A DNA stretch of 64,000 bases, from the NCBI GenBank assembly GCA_035506295.1, contig DATJPR010000146.1:1-64000 (forward strand), given 5' to 3'. The notes under the pieces are model-generated. The model had not been told where the DNA came from, did not search any database, and saw only the letters and a list, made by a program, of their open reading frames with translations. The position numbers and the translations under genes were made by a program. The DNA is from DATJPR01 sp035506295. GTDB lineage: Bacteria; Bacteroidota; Ignavibacteria; UBA10030; UBA6906. Of this stretch, positions 51,239 through 59,413 are shown piece by piece (position 1 is the stretch's first letter; each line of letters begins with the position of its first letter).

Positions 51239-51852
51239 GTGCTGAAGATCTGCCGCTTATCGTCAAGGGGTACACGATTTCCCCGGAGTTGTTCCGGAAA
51301 GGGTTTCCCGCGGGCGGCGGCCCATGTTCCTGCGTTTCACGCTGCTGCCACGGAGGCGTGTACGTCGATCTCAAGGAACGTGAGCGGATCCTCGCCGCAA
51401 AGGAACAGGTCAAGGAGCAGATGGACTGGTCCCAGACGCGGGACGACTCCCGGTGGTTCGAAACCGCAGAGCTCGACCACACGGACTTTCCTTCGGGGAA
51501 GTGCGTCGGGACACAGGAGATCAACGACAAGTGTGCGTTCCTGGACAGCCGCGGACGGTGCTCGATTCAGCTCGCATCGGTTGCAGCGGGCGATCACAAG
51601 TGGGCGCTCAAGCCGTTGTATTGCATTTTGTTTCCGATAGAGATTACGGACAACGTCATCGGCTTTGACGACCTGCTCCAGGAAGAGTCGCAGTGCTGTT
51701 CGATCAAGGCGGAATTCGCGACGCCGTTGTTCCGCGCATGCAGGGAAGAGCTCGAACACATTCTTGGCCCGGAAGGCTACGCGATGATTGAAGACCATTA
51801 CGCAGCGATCCATCACGCAGGCGCGTTGCAGCATCCAAAGGAACAGGCATGA
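51235..51852 (+). CDS. DUF3109 family cysteine-rich protein inside the fab operon
   Basis: The 205-residue protein matches DUF3109: PCSCVSRCCHGGVYVDLKER near the N-terminus, then KCVGT, KCAFLD..GRCSIQ, LYCILFP and QCCSIKAE. The cysteines suggest metal or Fe-S binding, as in the related CxxCxxCC (YkgJ) proteins. Function is unknown. The GTG start overlaps fabD, and the stop overlaps the fabG start, so it is translationally coupled on both sides. Confidence 0.85.
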   Translation: MSAEDLPLIVKGYTISPELFRKGFPAGGGPCSCVSRCCHGGVYVDLKERERILAAKEQVKEQMDWSQTRDDSRWFETAELDHTDFPSGKCVGTQEINDKCAFLDSRGRCSIQLASVAAGDHKWALKPLYCILFPIEITDNVIGFDDLLQEESQCCSIKAEFATPLFRACREELEHILGPEGYAMIEDHYAAIHHAGALQHPKEQA

Positions 51853-52598
51853 ACGGACAACTCTCCGGCAAGGTGGCACTCGTCACGGGTGGAACGCGCG
51901 GCATCGGACGCGCAATTGTGGAACGACTCGCGGCTGCAGGCGCCACGGTGGGCTTCACGTACAAGAGTTCGTCTCAGGCGGCCGACGAACTCGTTGCCGC
52001 ACTGCATGCCCAGGGGAGCACGGCGCAGGCTTTTCAGTCCGACGCCTCCTCCCCGTCGGAAGCCGGAACCGTCGTCGAGCAGTTCATCAAGGCATTCGGC
52101 AGGATCGATATCCTCGTCAACAACGCGGGGGTCACCAAGGACGGCCTTCTCATGCGAATGAGCGAGGAGGACTGGGACAGGGTTCTGGACACGAATCTTA
52201 AGAGTGTTTTTGCGATGACCAAGGCGGTATGTCGGCCGATGATGGGACAGCGGGCGGGAAAGATCATCAACATCTCGTCCGTCGTCGGTCTGACCGGGAA
52301 CGCCGGACAATCGAATTACGCCGCCTCGAAAGCGGGGATCCTCGGATTCACCAAATCGGTTGCAAAAGAACTTGCTTCTCGCAATATTCAGGTGAACGCA
52401 ATCGCCCCGGGCTATGTCGACACCGATATGACCCGTGCCCTCACCGCCGAGCAGACAAAAACCCTCACTGAATTGATACCGTTGAAGCGCACCGCAAAAC
52501 CGTCGGAGATCGCAGGCGCCGTGGTCTTTTTGGCGTCGCCGGAAGCGGACTATATCACGGGGCAGGTCCTCGCCGTGGACGGCGGCCTAACAATGTAA
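51849..52598 (+). CDS. fabG: 3-oxoacyl-[ACP] reductase
   Basis: FabG (249 residues) is an NADPH-dependent short-chain dehydrogenase. The cofactor motif is VTGGTRGIGRAIV, with NNAGVTKDGLL, catalytic Ser in NISSVVGLTGN and YAASKAG for Tyr and Lys. The C-terminus YITGQVLAVDGGLTM is characteristic. Confidence 0.97.
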   Translation: MNGQLSGKVALVTGGTRGIGRAIVERLAAAGATVGFTYKSSSQAADELVAALHAQGSTAQAFQSDASSPSEAGTVVEQFIKAFGRIDILVNNAGVTKDGLLMRMSEEDWDRVLDTNLKSVFAMTKAVCRPMMGQRAGKIINISSVVGLTGNAGQSNYAASKAGILGFTKSVAKELASRNIQVNAIAPGYVDTDMTRALTAEQTKTLTELIPLKRTAKPSEIAGAVVFLASPEADYITGQVLAVDGGLTM

Positions 52599-52655
52599 AC
52601 AAAGCAACTGTGTTCCACGATAGTACAACATCACTCATAACCAGGAGGCCGCGTC

Positions 52656-52895
52656 ATGGCTGACATTGAAGCAAAGGTCAAGGAGATCATCATCAACAAG
52701 CTCGGCGTCGACGAAGCCCAGATCACTCCCGAGGCGTCCTTTACGAACGACCTGGGTGCCGATTCTCTGGATATCGTGGAGCTCGTGATGGACTTTGAGA
52801 AGGCCTTCAACTTCAGTATCCCCGACGAAGACTACGAAAACATTAAGACGGTAGGTGAAGCAGTAAAGTACATCTCGGCGAAAAAACCCGCCTGA
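52656..52895 (+). CDS. acpP: Acyl carrier protein
   Basis: ACP (79 residues) carries acyl chains on 4'-phosphopantetheine at Ser37 in DLGADSLDIVEL. It is acidic and helical with the conserved PDEDYENIKTVGEAVKYI end. AGGAGG lies upstream. The last codons and the stop lie within the first unit of a 27-bp tandem repeat. Confidence 0.97.
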   Translation: MADIEAKVKEIIINKLGVDEAQITPEASFTNDLGADSLDIVELVMDFEKAFNFSIPDEDYENIKTVGEAVKYISAKKPA

Positions 52896-52949
52896 ACGAC
52901 GTAGTCGGGCAGGCCCGCCTGAACGAAGCAGTCGGGCAGGCCCGCCTGG
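52887..52949. repeat. Tandem 27-bp repeat overlapping the acpP stop codon
   Basis: Two 27-bp units (52887-52913 and 52914-52940) differ at 3 positions, and a third starts at 52941 and stops after 8 bases. Each unit begins CCCGCCTGAACGA and ends GTCGGGCAGG. The first unit encodes the final Pro-Ala-stop of acpP. Confidence 0.8.
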
Positions 52950-52967
52950 CGATCCCAATCCCGAAGT

Positions 52968-53003
52968 TTCCCCGTCCGGGTCCTCCCCGGCCCGAACGGG
53001 GAA
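52968..53003. other. Long GC-rich hairpin between acpP and fabF
   Basis: TTCCCCGT (52968-52975) pairs with ACGGGGAA (52996-53003), and CGGG with CCCG inside, around a 10-base loop. No T-run follows on the plus strand, so it may be a processing or stability element setting ACP level rather than a full terminator. Confidence 0.6.
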
Positions 53004-53034
53004 GTGATCCATCGTCACGATCAAGGCAGGAATT

Positions 53035-54282
53035 ATGAACGGTAAGCGAAGAGTTGTTGTCACCGGCATGGGCGCGCTGACGCCCATCGGCCTCAACATC
53101 GCCGAATACTGGAAGAACCTCCAAGCCGGCGTCAGCGGGGCGGCACGCATCACGTATTTTGACACCGCGGCGTTCGACACGAAATTCGCGTGCGAACTGA
53201 AGAACTTCAAGGCAACGGAATACCTCGACAGGAAATCGGCCCAGCGCATGGATCCCTTTACACAGTATTCCGTCATCGCCAGCGACCAGGCTGTCAAGGA
53301 TGCGGGGCTCTCGATGAGCGACGACGATCCGGATCGGTACGGTGTGGTCTTTGGGTCGGGGATCGGAGGGATGGTCACCTATGATGCCCAGTTCCGTAAT
53401 CTGATGGAAGGCGGTCCGCGCAGGATCAGTCCGTTTTTCATCCCGATGCTGATCCCGGACATCGCCGCAGGTCAGATTTCCATCCGGCACGGCATGAAGG
53501 GACCGAACTACGCGACGGTGTCGGCGTGCGCGACCGCATCGCACGCGATCGGCGACGCCTTTCGCATCATCCAGTACGGCGATGCCGACGTCATGGTGTG
53601 CGGCGGCGCAGAGGCGCCGATCACGATGATGGGATTGGGCGGCTTCAATTCGATGAGGGCGCTCTCGACCCGGAACGATGCCCCTGAACGTGCAAGCAGG
53701 CCCTTCGACAAGGACCGTGACGGGTTTGTCATGGGCGAAGGATCGGGGGCTCTCATCCTTGAAGAACTCGAACACGCCCGCAAACGCCATGCGCGGATCT
53801 ACACCGAGCTGATTGGTTGCGGATTCACCGCTGATGCGCACCACATCACCGCCCCGCCGGAAGGCGGCGAAGGAGCGGTGCGTTCCATGCAGCGAGCGCT
53901 GCGCGACGGCGGAATCCAGCCGAAGGACGTCGACTATGTCAACGTGCACGGGACCTCAACGCCCCCCGGCGACATCAGCGAAACGAAGGCCCTGAAGACG
54001 GCGTTCGGCGACCATGCCCGGAGCATGCACGTCAGCTCCACGAAATCGATGACCGGCCACCTCCTCGGCGCCGCCGGAGCGGTGGAAGCCATTGCGACGA
54101 TTCTGGCGATCGTCCATGACACCATCCCTCCGACCATCAATTATGAGACTCCCGATCCGGAATGCGACCTGAACTACACGCCGAATACCCCGGTGCGGCA
54201 CCCGGTCCGGTATGGTCTCAGCAACACGTTTGGCTTTGGCGGACACAACGCAACCCTTCTCTTCAAGAAGTTCTCGGAGTAA
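53035..54282 (+). CDS. fabF: 3-oxoacyl-[ACP] synthase II
   Basis: FabF (415 residues) elongates acyl-ACP. Cys lies in VSACATASHAIGDA, the two histidines in VNVHGTSTPPGD and SMTGHLLGAAGA. GKRRVVVTGMGALTPIG opens the protein, and NTFGFGGHNATL closes it. It is 139 bases after acpP, separated by the repeat and hairpin. Confidence 0.97.
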   Translation: MNGKRRVVVTGMGALTPIGLNIAEYWKNLQAGVSGAARITYFDTAAFDTKFACELKNFKATEYLDRKSAQRMDPFTQYSVIASDQAVKDAGLSMSDDDPDRYGVVFGSGIGGMVTYDAQFRNLMEGGPRRISPFFIPMLIPDIAAGQISIRHGMKGPNYATVSACATASHAIGDAFRIIQYGDADVMVCGGAEAPITMMGLGGFNSMRALSTRNDAPERASRPFDKDRDGFVMGEGSGALILEELEHARKRHARIYTELIGCGFTADAHHITAPPEGGEGAVRSMQRALRDGGIQPKDVDYVNVHGTSTPPGDISETKALKTAFGDHARSMHVSSTKSMTGHLLGAAGAVEAIATILAIVHDTIPPTINYETPDPECDLNYTPNTPVRHPVRYGLSNTFGFGGHNATLLFKKFSE

Positions 54283-54295
54283 TCGGAGCCTCTTC

Positions 54296-55081
54296 ATGCG
54301 GAGAGTGCTCGGAGTCCTCCGTCGATTGATCCTCCCGTCCCGGCGTCACCCGTCCGGGACGGGATCCGCCTCTCCCCTCTCGTCAACCGCGCTTCGTCGT
54401 CTCGAGGCAACCCTCGGCTTTACGATCCATGATCCCGCGATCTTCGCGGAGGCCCTCGTGCATCGGTCGTATCTGCAGATGCTCCCGGCAGGCGCACATT
54501 CGAACGAACGGCTGGAATTCCTGGGCGATGCGGTGCTGAGCCTTATTGTCGCGGAGTATCTGCACGGGCTGTTCCCGGGCGCGAAGGAAGGGGAACTTAC
54601 CAAAACACGCTCCCGGTTGGTAAACCGGAAGGCGCTCGCAGTCTACGGCAAGGCGCTCCAGATTGCGGAATTCATCCTTGTCAGCCCGAGTGCCGCACAG
54701 TCCATGGACAAGGGAAGCGATGCCATCGTCGCCGATACCGTCGAAGCGCTCATCGCGGCGACCTATCTTGACGCCGGATTCGCGGTCGCCCGGCAGTTCG
54801 TGCTGCGGCTCGTCTCGGATGCCTTGAAGAACCGTTCGATCGTCATCACGGACGACAACTACAAGAGCCTGCTTCTCGAGTATGCGCAATCCCGCGGGCT
54901 GGGCATTCCCCGTTACGTGATCGTCCGGGAGGAGGGCCCCGATCATGAGCGGACGTTTACCGTGGATGTCCTTCTCGCCAACAACCGGCTGGGAAGCGGG
55001 GTGGGAAAGAACAAGAAGAATGCGGAGCAGGCCGCCGCCGCCGAAGCCATACAGGCCCTGACCCGCTCGACGACGACGTAG
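54296..55081 (+). CDS. rnc: Ribonuclease III
   Basis: RNase III (261 residues) processes rRNA and mRNA. The signature is NERLEFLGDAVLSLIVAEYL, the second acidic site lies in VADTVEALIAATYLDAGF, and the C-terminal double-strand RNA-binding domain begins DNYKSLLLEYAQ and ends KNKKNAEQAAAAEAIQAL. About 30 basic residues precede the catalytic domain, an extension relative to E. coli. GGAG lies upstream of ATG 54296. Confidence 0.95.
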   Translation: MRRVLGVLRRLILPSRRHPSGTGSASPLSSTALRRLEATLGFTIHDPAIFAEALVHRSYLQMLPAGAHSNERLEFLGDAVLSLIVAEYLHGLFPGAKEGELTKTRSRLVNRKALAVYGKALQIAEFILVSPSAAQSMDKGSDAIVADTVEALIAATYLDAGFAVARQFVLRLVSDALKNRSIVITDDNYKSLLLEYAQSRGLGIPRYVIVREEGPDHERTFTVDVLLANNRLGSGVGKNKKNAEQAAAAEAIQALTRSTTT

Positions 55082-55135
55082 TCATCCGGCAGGGCGGACC
55101 GTGTCAGTGCAGGAGAACATTTGAAGGGAGAAAGC

Positions 55136-55543
55136 ATGGGAATCATCACGGACCACGGCGCCATCGTCAACATTCTCCGCGACGCGCGTACGATCGCGGT
55201 GGTCGGCCTGTCGGATCGACCGGAGCGCGACAGCTTCGGCGTCGCGCGGTATCTGCTTTCGCAGAAGTACACAATCATTCCCGTGAACCCGCTCATTCCA
55301 TCCGTGTTCGGTCTGCCTGCGGTGCCCGACCTGGAACACGTCCACGGATCCGTCGACATCGTCGACATTTTCCGCAGGCCCGAGTTTGTTCCCGAAATCG
55401 TCGAGTCGGCCATTCGCATTCACGCCGGCACCGTCTGGATGCAGGCGGGAATCGTTCACCAAGAGGCCGCAGAGCGCGCCAGCGCCGCCGGCCTAAACGT
55501 CATCATGGATCGTTGCATCATGGTTGAACACCGGTTCCGCTGA
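55136..55543 (+). CDS. CoA-binding domain protein (YccU-like)
   Basis: The 135-residue Rossmann protein has TIAVVGLSDRPERDSFGVAR, IIPVNPLI, VDIVDIFRRPEFVPEIV and VWMQAGIVHQEAAERA, the complete small CoA-binding pattern. MDRCIMVEHRF near the end is also typical of the family. It is a paralogue of the protein at 7892. The start ATG 55136 follows GGGAG at 6 bases. Role unknown. Confidence 0.88.
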   Translation: MGIITDHGAIVNILRDARTIAVVGLSDRPERDSFGVARYLLSQKYTIIPVNPLIPSVFGLPAVPDLEHVHGSVDIVDIFRRPEFVPEIVESAIRIHAGTVWMQAGIVHQEAAERASAAGLNVIMDRCIMVEHRFR

Positions 55544-55544
55544 T

Positions 55545-56885
55545 ATGCCGACAACGCCCCCTCTCCGGCGATTCGCGCTTGTGGCGGTGCTCCTGCTGAC
55601 GACCTGGCCGGCAACGGCGTTGTCCCAGGCATCCCGCATGAGCCCCGACGCACCGCTCGGCGTAATCGACACGGTCATCGTGGGCGGAAATACGAAGACC
55701 CGGGCGTACGTCATCCTCGACGAGATGTCCCTCCGCAAAGGGGACACTGCTACTTTCGCCGCCATGGAGTACGACAAGAACCGGATCTACGGCCTCGGCC
55801 TGTTTACCCGCGTGGATATCGCCTACGATTCCCTTCAGGGGATGCGCTTCCTCTTTGTCGACGTCAACGAGCGGTGGTACCTCATCCCCTACCCGATTTT
55901 TGGATTTCGTGACGGCGACGTGAAGCGGCCCTTCGGCGGCGCGGGCTTCCTCCATAATAATGTCGGCGGCAGAAATCAGAAGCTGTACGCGTCCCTCGTG
56001 TTCGGGAGCGATCCGTCAGCGGCCCTGTCGTTCAGCGACCCGCTGATCGATCCCGCCCACCGACTGTTCTTTTCCGGTGGACTCTCCTTCAGCAGGGTCC
56101 GGAACAAGACCCAGGTCGATGTTCAGACCACGGGACCGTTCGACGAATTGAACTACGACCTGAACGGGACGGTGGGCAAGAGGTTCACGCTGTCGCAAAC
56201 CGCAGGACTTAACCTCGGGTACCACGCCATCCATGTCACTTCGTGGTATTCCGGTCGGACCGTGTCCAACGACGGCACCGACCGGTTTCCGTATGCGACC
56301 GTATTCTACGGTCTTGATTCCCGCGATCTCTATGAGTACGCAAGCCGCGGCGAGTATCTGAGCGCAAGCCTCACAAAGTACGGCTTCGGCGGATCCGCGT
56401 TCAACGTCAGCCGGATGTTCGCTGACATGCGCATGTACCGCGAGCTTCCGCTGGGATTCATCGTCGCCTCCCGCCTTTTTGGCAATCTGACCTGGGGTGG
56501 CGAGGTCCCCACGTATGCTCATGTCTTTTTCGGCTACGGAGACAGGCTGCGGGGATGGTTCACCACCGTGATCGAGGGGGACGACAATGTGGGGTATACC
56601 CTGGAGCTCCGCCATTATCTGTTCCCCCCCCGCTACTTTCGCGTGAACTTCGTTTCGCTCCCGCCCGAGTTCTCGATCCTGCGCTTCGGGATCGCCGCCG
56701 CGCTCTTCGCGAACACCGGCACGGCATGGTACCGGGGGGACCGGCTTAGTTGGGAATCTCTGTACTCCGGCTACGGGGGTGGCCTGCATTTTCTTCTTCC
56801 GTACAGCCTCGTCGTGCGGGTTGAGTACGCATGGAACCAGTTTCATCACGGCGAATTCATCCTCGACCTGCGCGGTTCAATCTGA
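55545..56885 (+). CDS. Omp85/BamA-like outer membrane barrel protein with one POTRA
   Basis: The 446-residue protein has a signal peptide (RRFALVAVLLLTTWPATALS). One POTRA-like domain follows (about 40-110; DTVIVGGNTKTRAYVIL...YDKNRIYGLGLFTRVDIAY), then a predicted 16-strand-type barrel with GYGDRLRGWF, AALFANTGTAWYRGD and a C-terminal strand ending GEFILDLRGSI. It is shorter than BamA, which has five POTRA units, so it is a TamA/FhaC-like or lineage-specific insertase or a surface protein. The start lies one base after the CoA-binding stop. Confidence 0.82.
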   Translation: MPTTPPLRRFALVAVLLLTTWPATALSQASRMSPDAPLGVIDTVIVGGNTKTRAYVILDEMSLRKGDTATFAAMEYDKNRIYGLGLFTRVDIAYDSLQGMRFLFVDVNERWYLIPYPIFGFRDGDVKRPFGGAGFLHNNVGGRNQKLYASLVFGSDPSAALSFSDPLIDPAHRLFFSGGLSFSRVRNKTQVDVQTTGPFDELNYDLNGTVGKRFTLSQTAGLNLGYHAIHVTSWYSGRTVSNDGTDRFPYATVFYGLDSRDLYEYASRGEYLSASLTKYGFGGSAFNVSRMFADMRMYRELPLGFIVASRLFGNLTWGGEVPTYAHVFFGYGDRLRGWFTTVIEGDDNVGYTLELRHYLFPPRYFRVNFVSLPPEFSILRFGIAAALFANTGTAWYRGDRLSWESLYSGYGGGLHFLLPYSLVVRVEYAWNQFHHGEFILDLRGSI

Positions 56886-56891
56886 ACAACC

Positions 56892-57626
56892 ATGGATCAC
56901 ATGCTCGACGATGTCTTTTTTGCCCCGGCCGATCGGATGCATGAGGACCGGATCCAACTTGACGAAGAGGAACGGCGACATCTTATCACGGTGACCCGGC
57001 ACGGCGTCGGCGACGAGATTACCATCGTCGATGGGGTCGGGGGGGTTTACACTGCGCGCGTCGATCGCATCCAAAAGAAGACCGTCGAATGCCAGGTGCT
57101 CTCCCGCACCTCGCAGCAGCACGGGCCACACATCGAGATCGGCGTCGGGCTTCTGAGGAACCCATCGCGCTTCGATCTTCTGGTCGAGAAAGCGACGGAG
57201 CTCGGCGTCTCCAGCATTGTCCCGCTCGCGACCGAGCGGGTGCACATCCATCGCACGAAGACCGATCACTGGAACAAAATCGCCCTCTCCGCAATGAAGC
57301 AGTCCGGACGAGCATTCCTGCCAACGATCGCAACGCTCACGCCATTCGAGGAGTTCGTGCGTTCCACCCCGAGCTCTGCCCTCGCCCTCATCCCCCACGA
57401 ACGCGAGAACCATCCTTCCTTGTCACACGTGCTGGCGGCTCATGGGAACGAGGACATTCGTATCTGTATCGGGCCTGAAGGCGGGTTTACCGACAAGGAG
57501 GTCGATCAAGCGGTGCAGGCGGGGTTTCACGCGGTGAGCCTGGGGAACTATCGCCTGCGGGCGGAGACGGCGGCGATAGCGGCATTGACACTCTGTGTTT
57601 CACATCACGAGGAAATCCAAGAGTAG
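56892..57626 (+). CDS. rsmE: 16S rRNA (uracil-1498-N3)-methyltransferase
   Basis: RsmE (244 residues) is a SPOUT methyltransferase with an N-terminal PUA-like domain. The knot motif is CIGPEGGFTDKEVD and LGNYRLRAETAAIAAL. The core begins LLRNPSRFDLLVEKATELGV. The stop codon TAG lies at the start of a low-complexity repeat. Confidence 0.95.
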   Translation: MDHMLDDVFFAPADRMHEDRIQLDEEERRHLITVTRHGVGDEITIVDGVGGVYTARVDRIQKKTVECQVLSRTSQQHGPHIEIGVGLLRNPSRFDLLVEKATELGVSSIVPLATERVHIHRTKTDHWNKIALSAMKQSGRAFLPTIATLTPFEEFVRSTPSSALALIPHERENHPSLSHVLAAHGNEDIRICIGPEGGFTDKEVDQAVQAGFHAVSLGNYRLRAETAAIAALTLCVSHHEEIQE

Positions 57627-57699
57627 GAAGTATGAAGTAGGACGTAGGAAGAAATATCGGCCTCACAGTCCCACGGTCTCAAAGTTCCACCTTTCTCAC
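57622..57699. repeat. Paired low-complexity repeats between convergent rsmE and cyclodeaminase genes
   Basis: On the plus strand, rsmE ends GAG-TAG and continues GAAGTATGAAGTAGGACGTA. On the minus strand, the cyclodeaminase ends GAG-TGA and continues GAAAGGTGGAACTTTGAGAC. Both purine-rich tails point away from their gene. No hairpin terminator is seen between the genes. Confidence 0.6.
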
Positions 57700-58328
57700 T
57701 CCTTCCTCATCTTCTCCTCGACGATCGCCTGCACCTCTTCCAGCATCATCCTGCTGGTGCTGAGCAGAGAGCCGACTTCGTCCATCTTCCATCCCACAAA
57801 ATCCGGATCGCTCAGCGCAATGAGATTGATCTTCACGTTGAGAGCGGCGCCTTCGCATGCCGCATGGAGCATGTGTGCGCACACCCCCGCGTCACTGATC
57901 GTATTCACATTTCCTTTGGACGCGACTTCCTGAGCGAGTGCCAGGGCATCGATGCAATGTTTCATCACTTCCAGTGGAATCAGCGTCGCTTCCTTCGTCG
58001 CTTCCACGATTGCCGCCGACCGCAGAGCCTTATGCGGCTCAGTATCTTTCGGCAGCGCGTACGCTTCCATCACTTTCTGATAGGCCAGCGTGTCCTTGTC
58101 GATGAGGCGGGTAAAAGTCTCCCGGAGCGATTCGGCCTCACCGAGGACCTTCTTCATATCATCCTCGACTTCGAGGTATTTCTTCTTGCCGATGGTAAGA
58201 TTGCACACCATGGAGGCGAGCGCAATGCCAAGCGCCCCGGAAAGTGCCGCGACGGATCCTCCGCCCGGAGCGGGTGAAGAGGACGCGACCTCATCGAGGA
58301 AGGACGTGACCGAGGTTTTTGTCAGCAT
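57696..58328 (-). CDS. Formimidoyltetrahydrofolate cyclodeaminase family protein
   Basis: The 210-residue helical protein would convert 5-formimino-THF to 5,10-methenyl-THF with release of ammonia. The family signature SSPAPGGGSVAALSGALGIA is at residues 17-36, and NVNTISDAGVCAHML is also typical. Bacterial stand-alone forms are about this length. It lies 60 bases after the formimidoyltransferase gene, giving the same pair that is fused in mammalian FTCD. Confidence 0.92.
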   Translation of the reverse strand: MLTKTSVTSFLDEVASSSPAPGGGSVAALSGALGIALASMVCNLTIGKKKYLEVEDDMKKVLGEAESLRETFTRLIDKDTLAYQKVMEAYALPKDTEPHKALRSAAIVEATKEATLIPLEVMKHCIDALALAQEVASKGNVNTISDAGVCAHMLHAACEGAALNVKINLIALSDPDFVGWKMDEVGSLLSTSRMMLEEVQAIVEEKMRKE

Positions 58329-58388
58329 ACGATTCCCTGGACAAAGGATGGACGTTGGTATTCCCTTCGGTGACGCGGAAGGGGAAAG

Positions 58389-59408
58389 TCAACACTGATA
58401 CTCAATCACCTTTTTTTGCACGTCGAACGGTTCAAGCTCGTCGAGGCCGAGCCGCTTGATCGCCTCACGAATAAGCGCCTCCTCGCCGGATACACCCGGT
58501 GCATAGAATTTGCCGGCGAGGAGCAGCGCTTCAACGGGGGTCAACCCGACAATTTCGCTCCCGGTCACTTCGATCCCCAGTCCGGCCGCCTGTTTCTTCA
58601 CCTCTTCGAAGGCTCCGTGGAGTGAAGCGACATGGAAGTTTGTAAGGTTCATCGAGACCTGGGCGATGTTGTGACTTTCCAGCGCGACCCCCATCGCCTT
58701 CACGGACTTCAGGGTTCCGGGGAGAACCACTTTTTTCCCGTCGGATCCGACCACGGGATTGCCCTGCTCATCCTTCCTCACTCGTCCGCTTTCACGGATC
58801 CGGCCGGCGATCTCGGAGGCGGCCTTCACATCGCTCGTCGCAAGGTTCACGTTGTAGGCAATGAGAAACATCCGCGCGCCCGTGATCACAGCGCCGCTCT
58901 TGGGATTGAAGACTGCCGGTCCGAAGTCGGGCTTCCACGCCGCCTCTTTCAACTTTTCTTCCAGACCTTCGTACTCCCCTTTTCTGACGTTCGCAAGGTT
59001 CTTCCGCTCGGGCCGGGTCGCGGCCTCCTCGTAGAGATAGACGGGAAGTTGCAGCTCTTCTCCCACTCTCCGGCCAAACGCACGAGCCATAGCCACGCAC
59101 TCTTCCATCTCCATCCCACCCACCGGGACGAACGGGACCACGTCCGTCGCCCCGAGCCGCGGGTGTTCTCCCTGGTGCACGCGCATGTCGATCAATTCCG
59201 TCGCCGCTTGCGTCCCTTCGAATGCGCCTTCGACGACAGCATCGGGCGCGCCGATGAACGTCACGACGGTCCGATTGTAGTCCGCATTCGGCTCGGCGCT
59301 GATGAATTTCACCCCCGCAACGCGTGAGATGGCCCCGGCAATCGCGTTGATCTTCTTGATGTCCCGACCTTCACTGAAATTCGGCACGCATTCAACGATT
59401 TTGTTCAT
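58389..59408 (-). CDS. ftcD: Glutamate formimidoyltransferase
   Basis: The 339-residue enzyme transfers the formimino group of N-formimino-glutamate to tetrahydrofolate. The N-terminus ECVPNFSEGRDIKKI and the block VHQGEHPRLGATDVVPFVPV are characteristic, and SMNLTNFHVASLHGAFEEV lies in the C-terminal half. It follows imidazolonepropionase after 5 bases, so both act in histidine breakdown in one operon. Confidence 0.95.
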   Translation of the reverse strand: MNKIVECVPNFSEGRDIKKINAIAGAISRVAGVKFISAEPNADYNRTVVTFIGAPDAVVEGAFEGTQAATELIDMRVHQGEHPRLGATDVVPFVPVGGMEMEECVAMARAFGRRVGEELQLPVYLYEEAATRPERKNLANVRKGEYEGLEEKLKEAAWKPDFGPAVFNPKSGAVITGARMFLIAYNVNLATSDVKAASEIAGRIRESGRVRKDEQGNPVVGSDGKKVVLPGTLKSVKAMGVALESHNIAQVSMNLTNFHVASLHGAFEEVKKQAAGLGIEVTGSEIVGLTPVEALLLAGKFYAPGVSGEEALIREAIKRLGLDELEPFDVQKKVIEYQC

Positions 59409-59413
59409 GGGAG

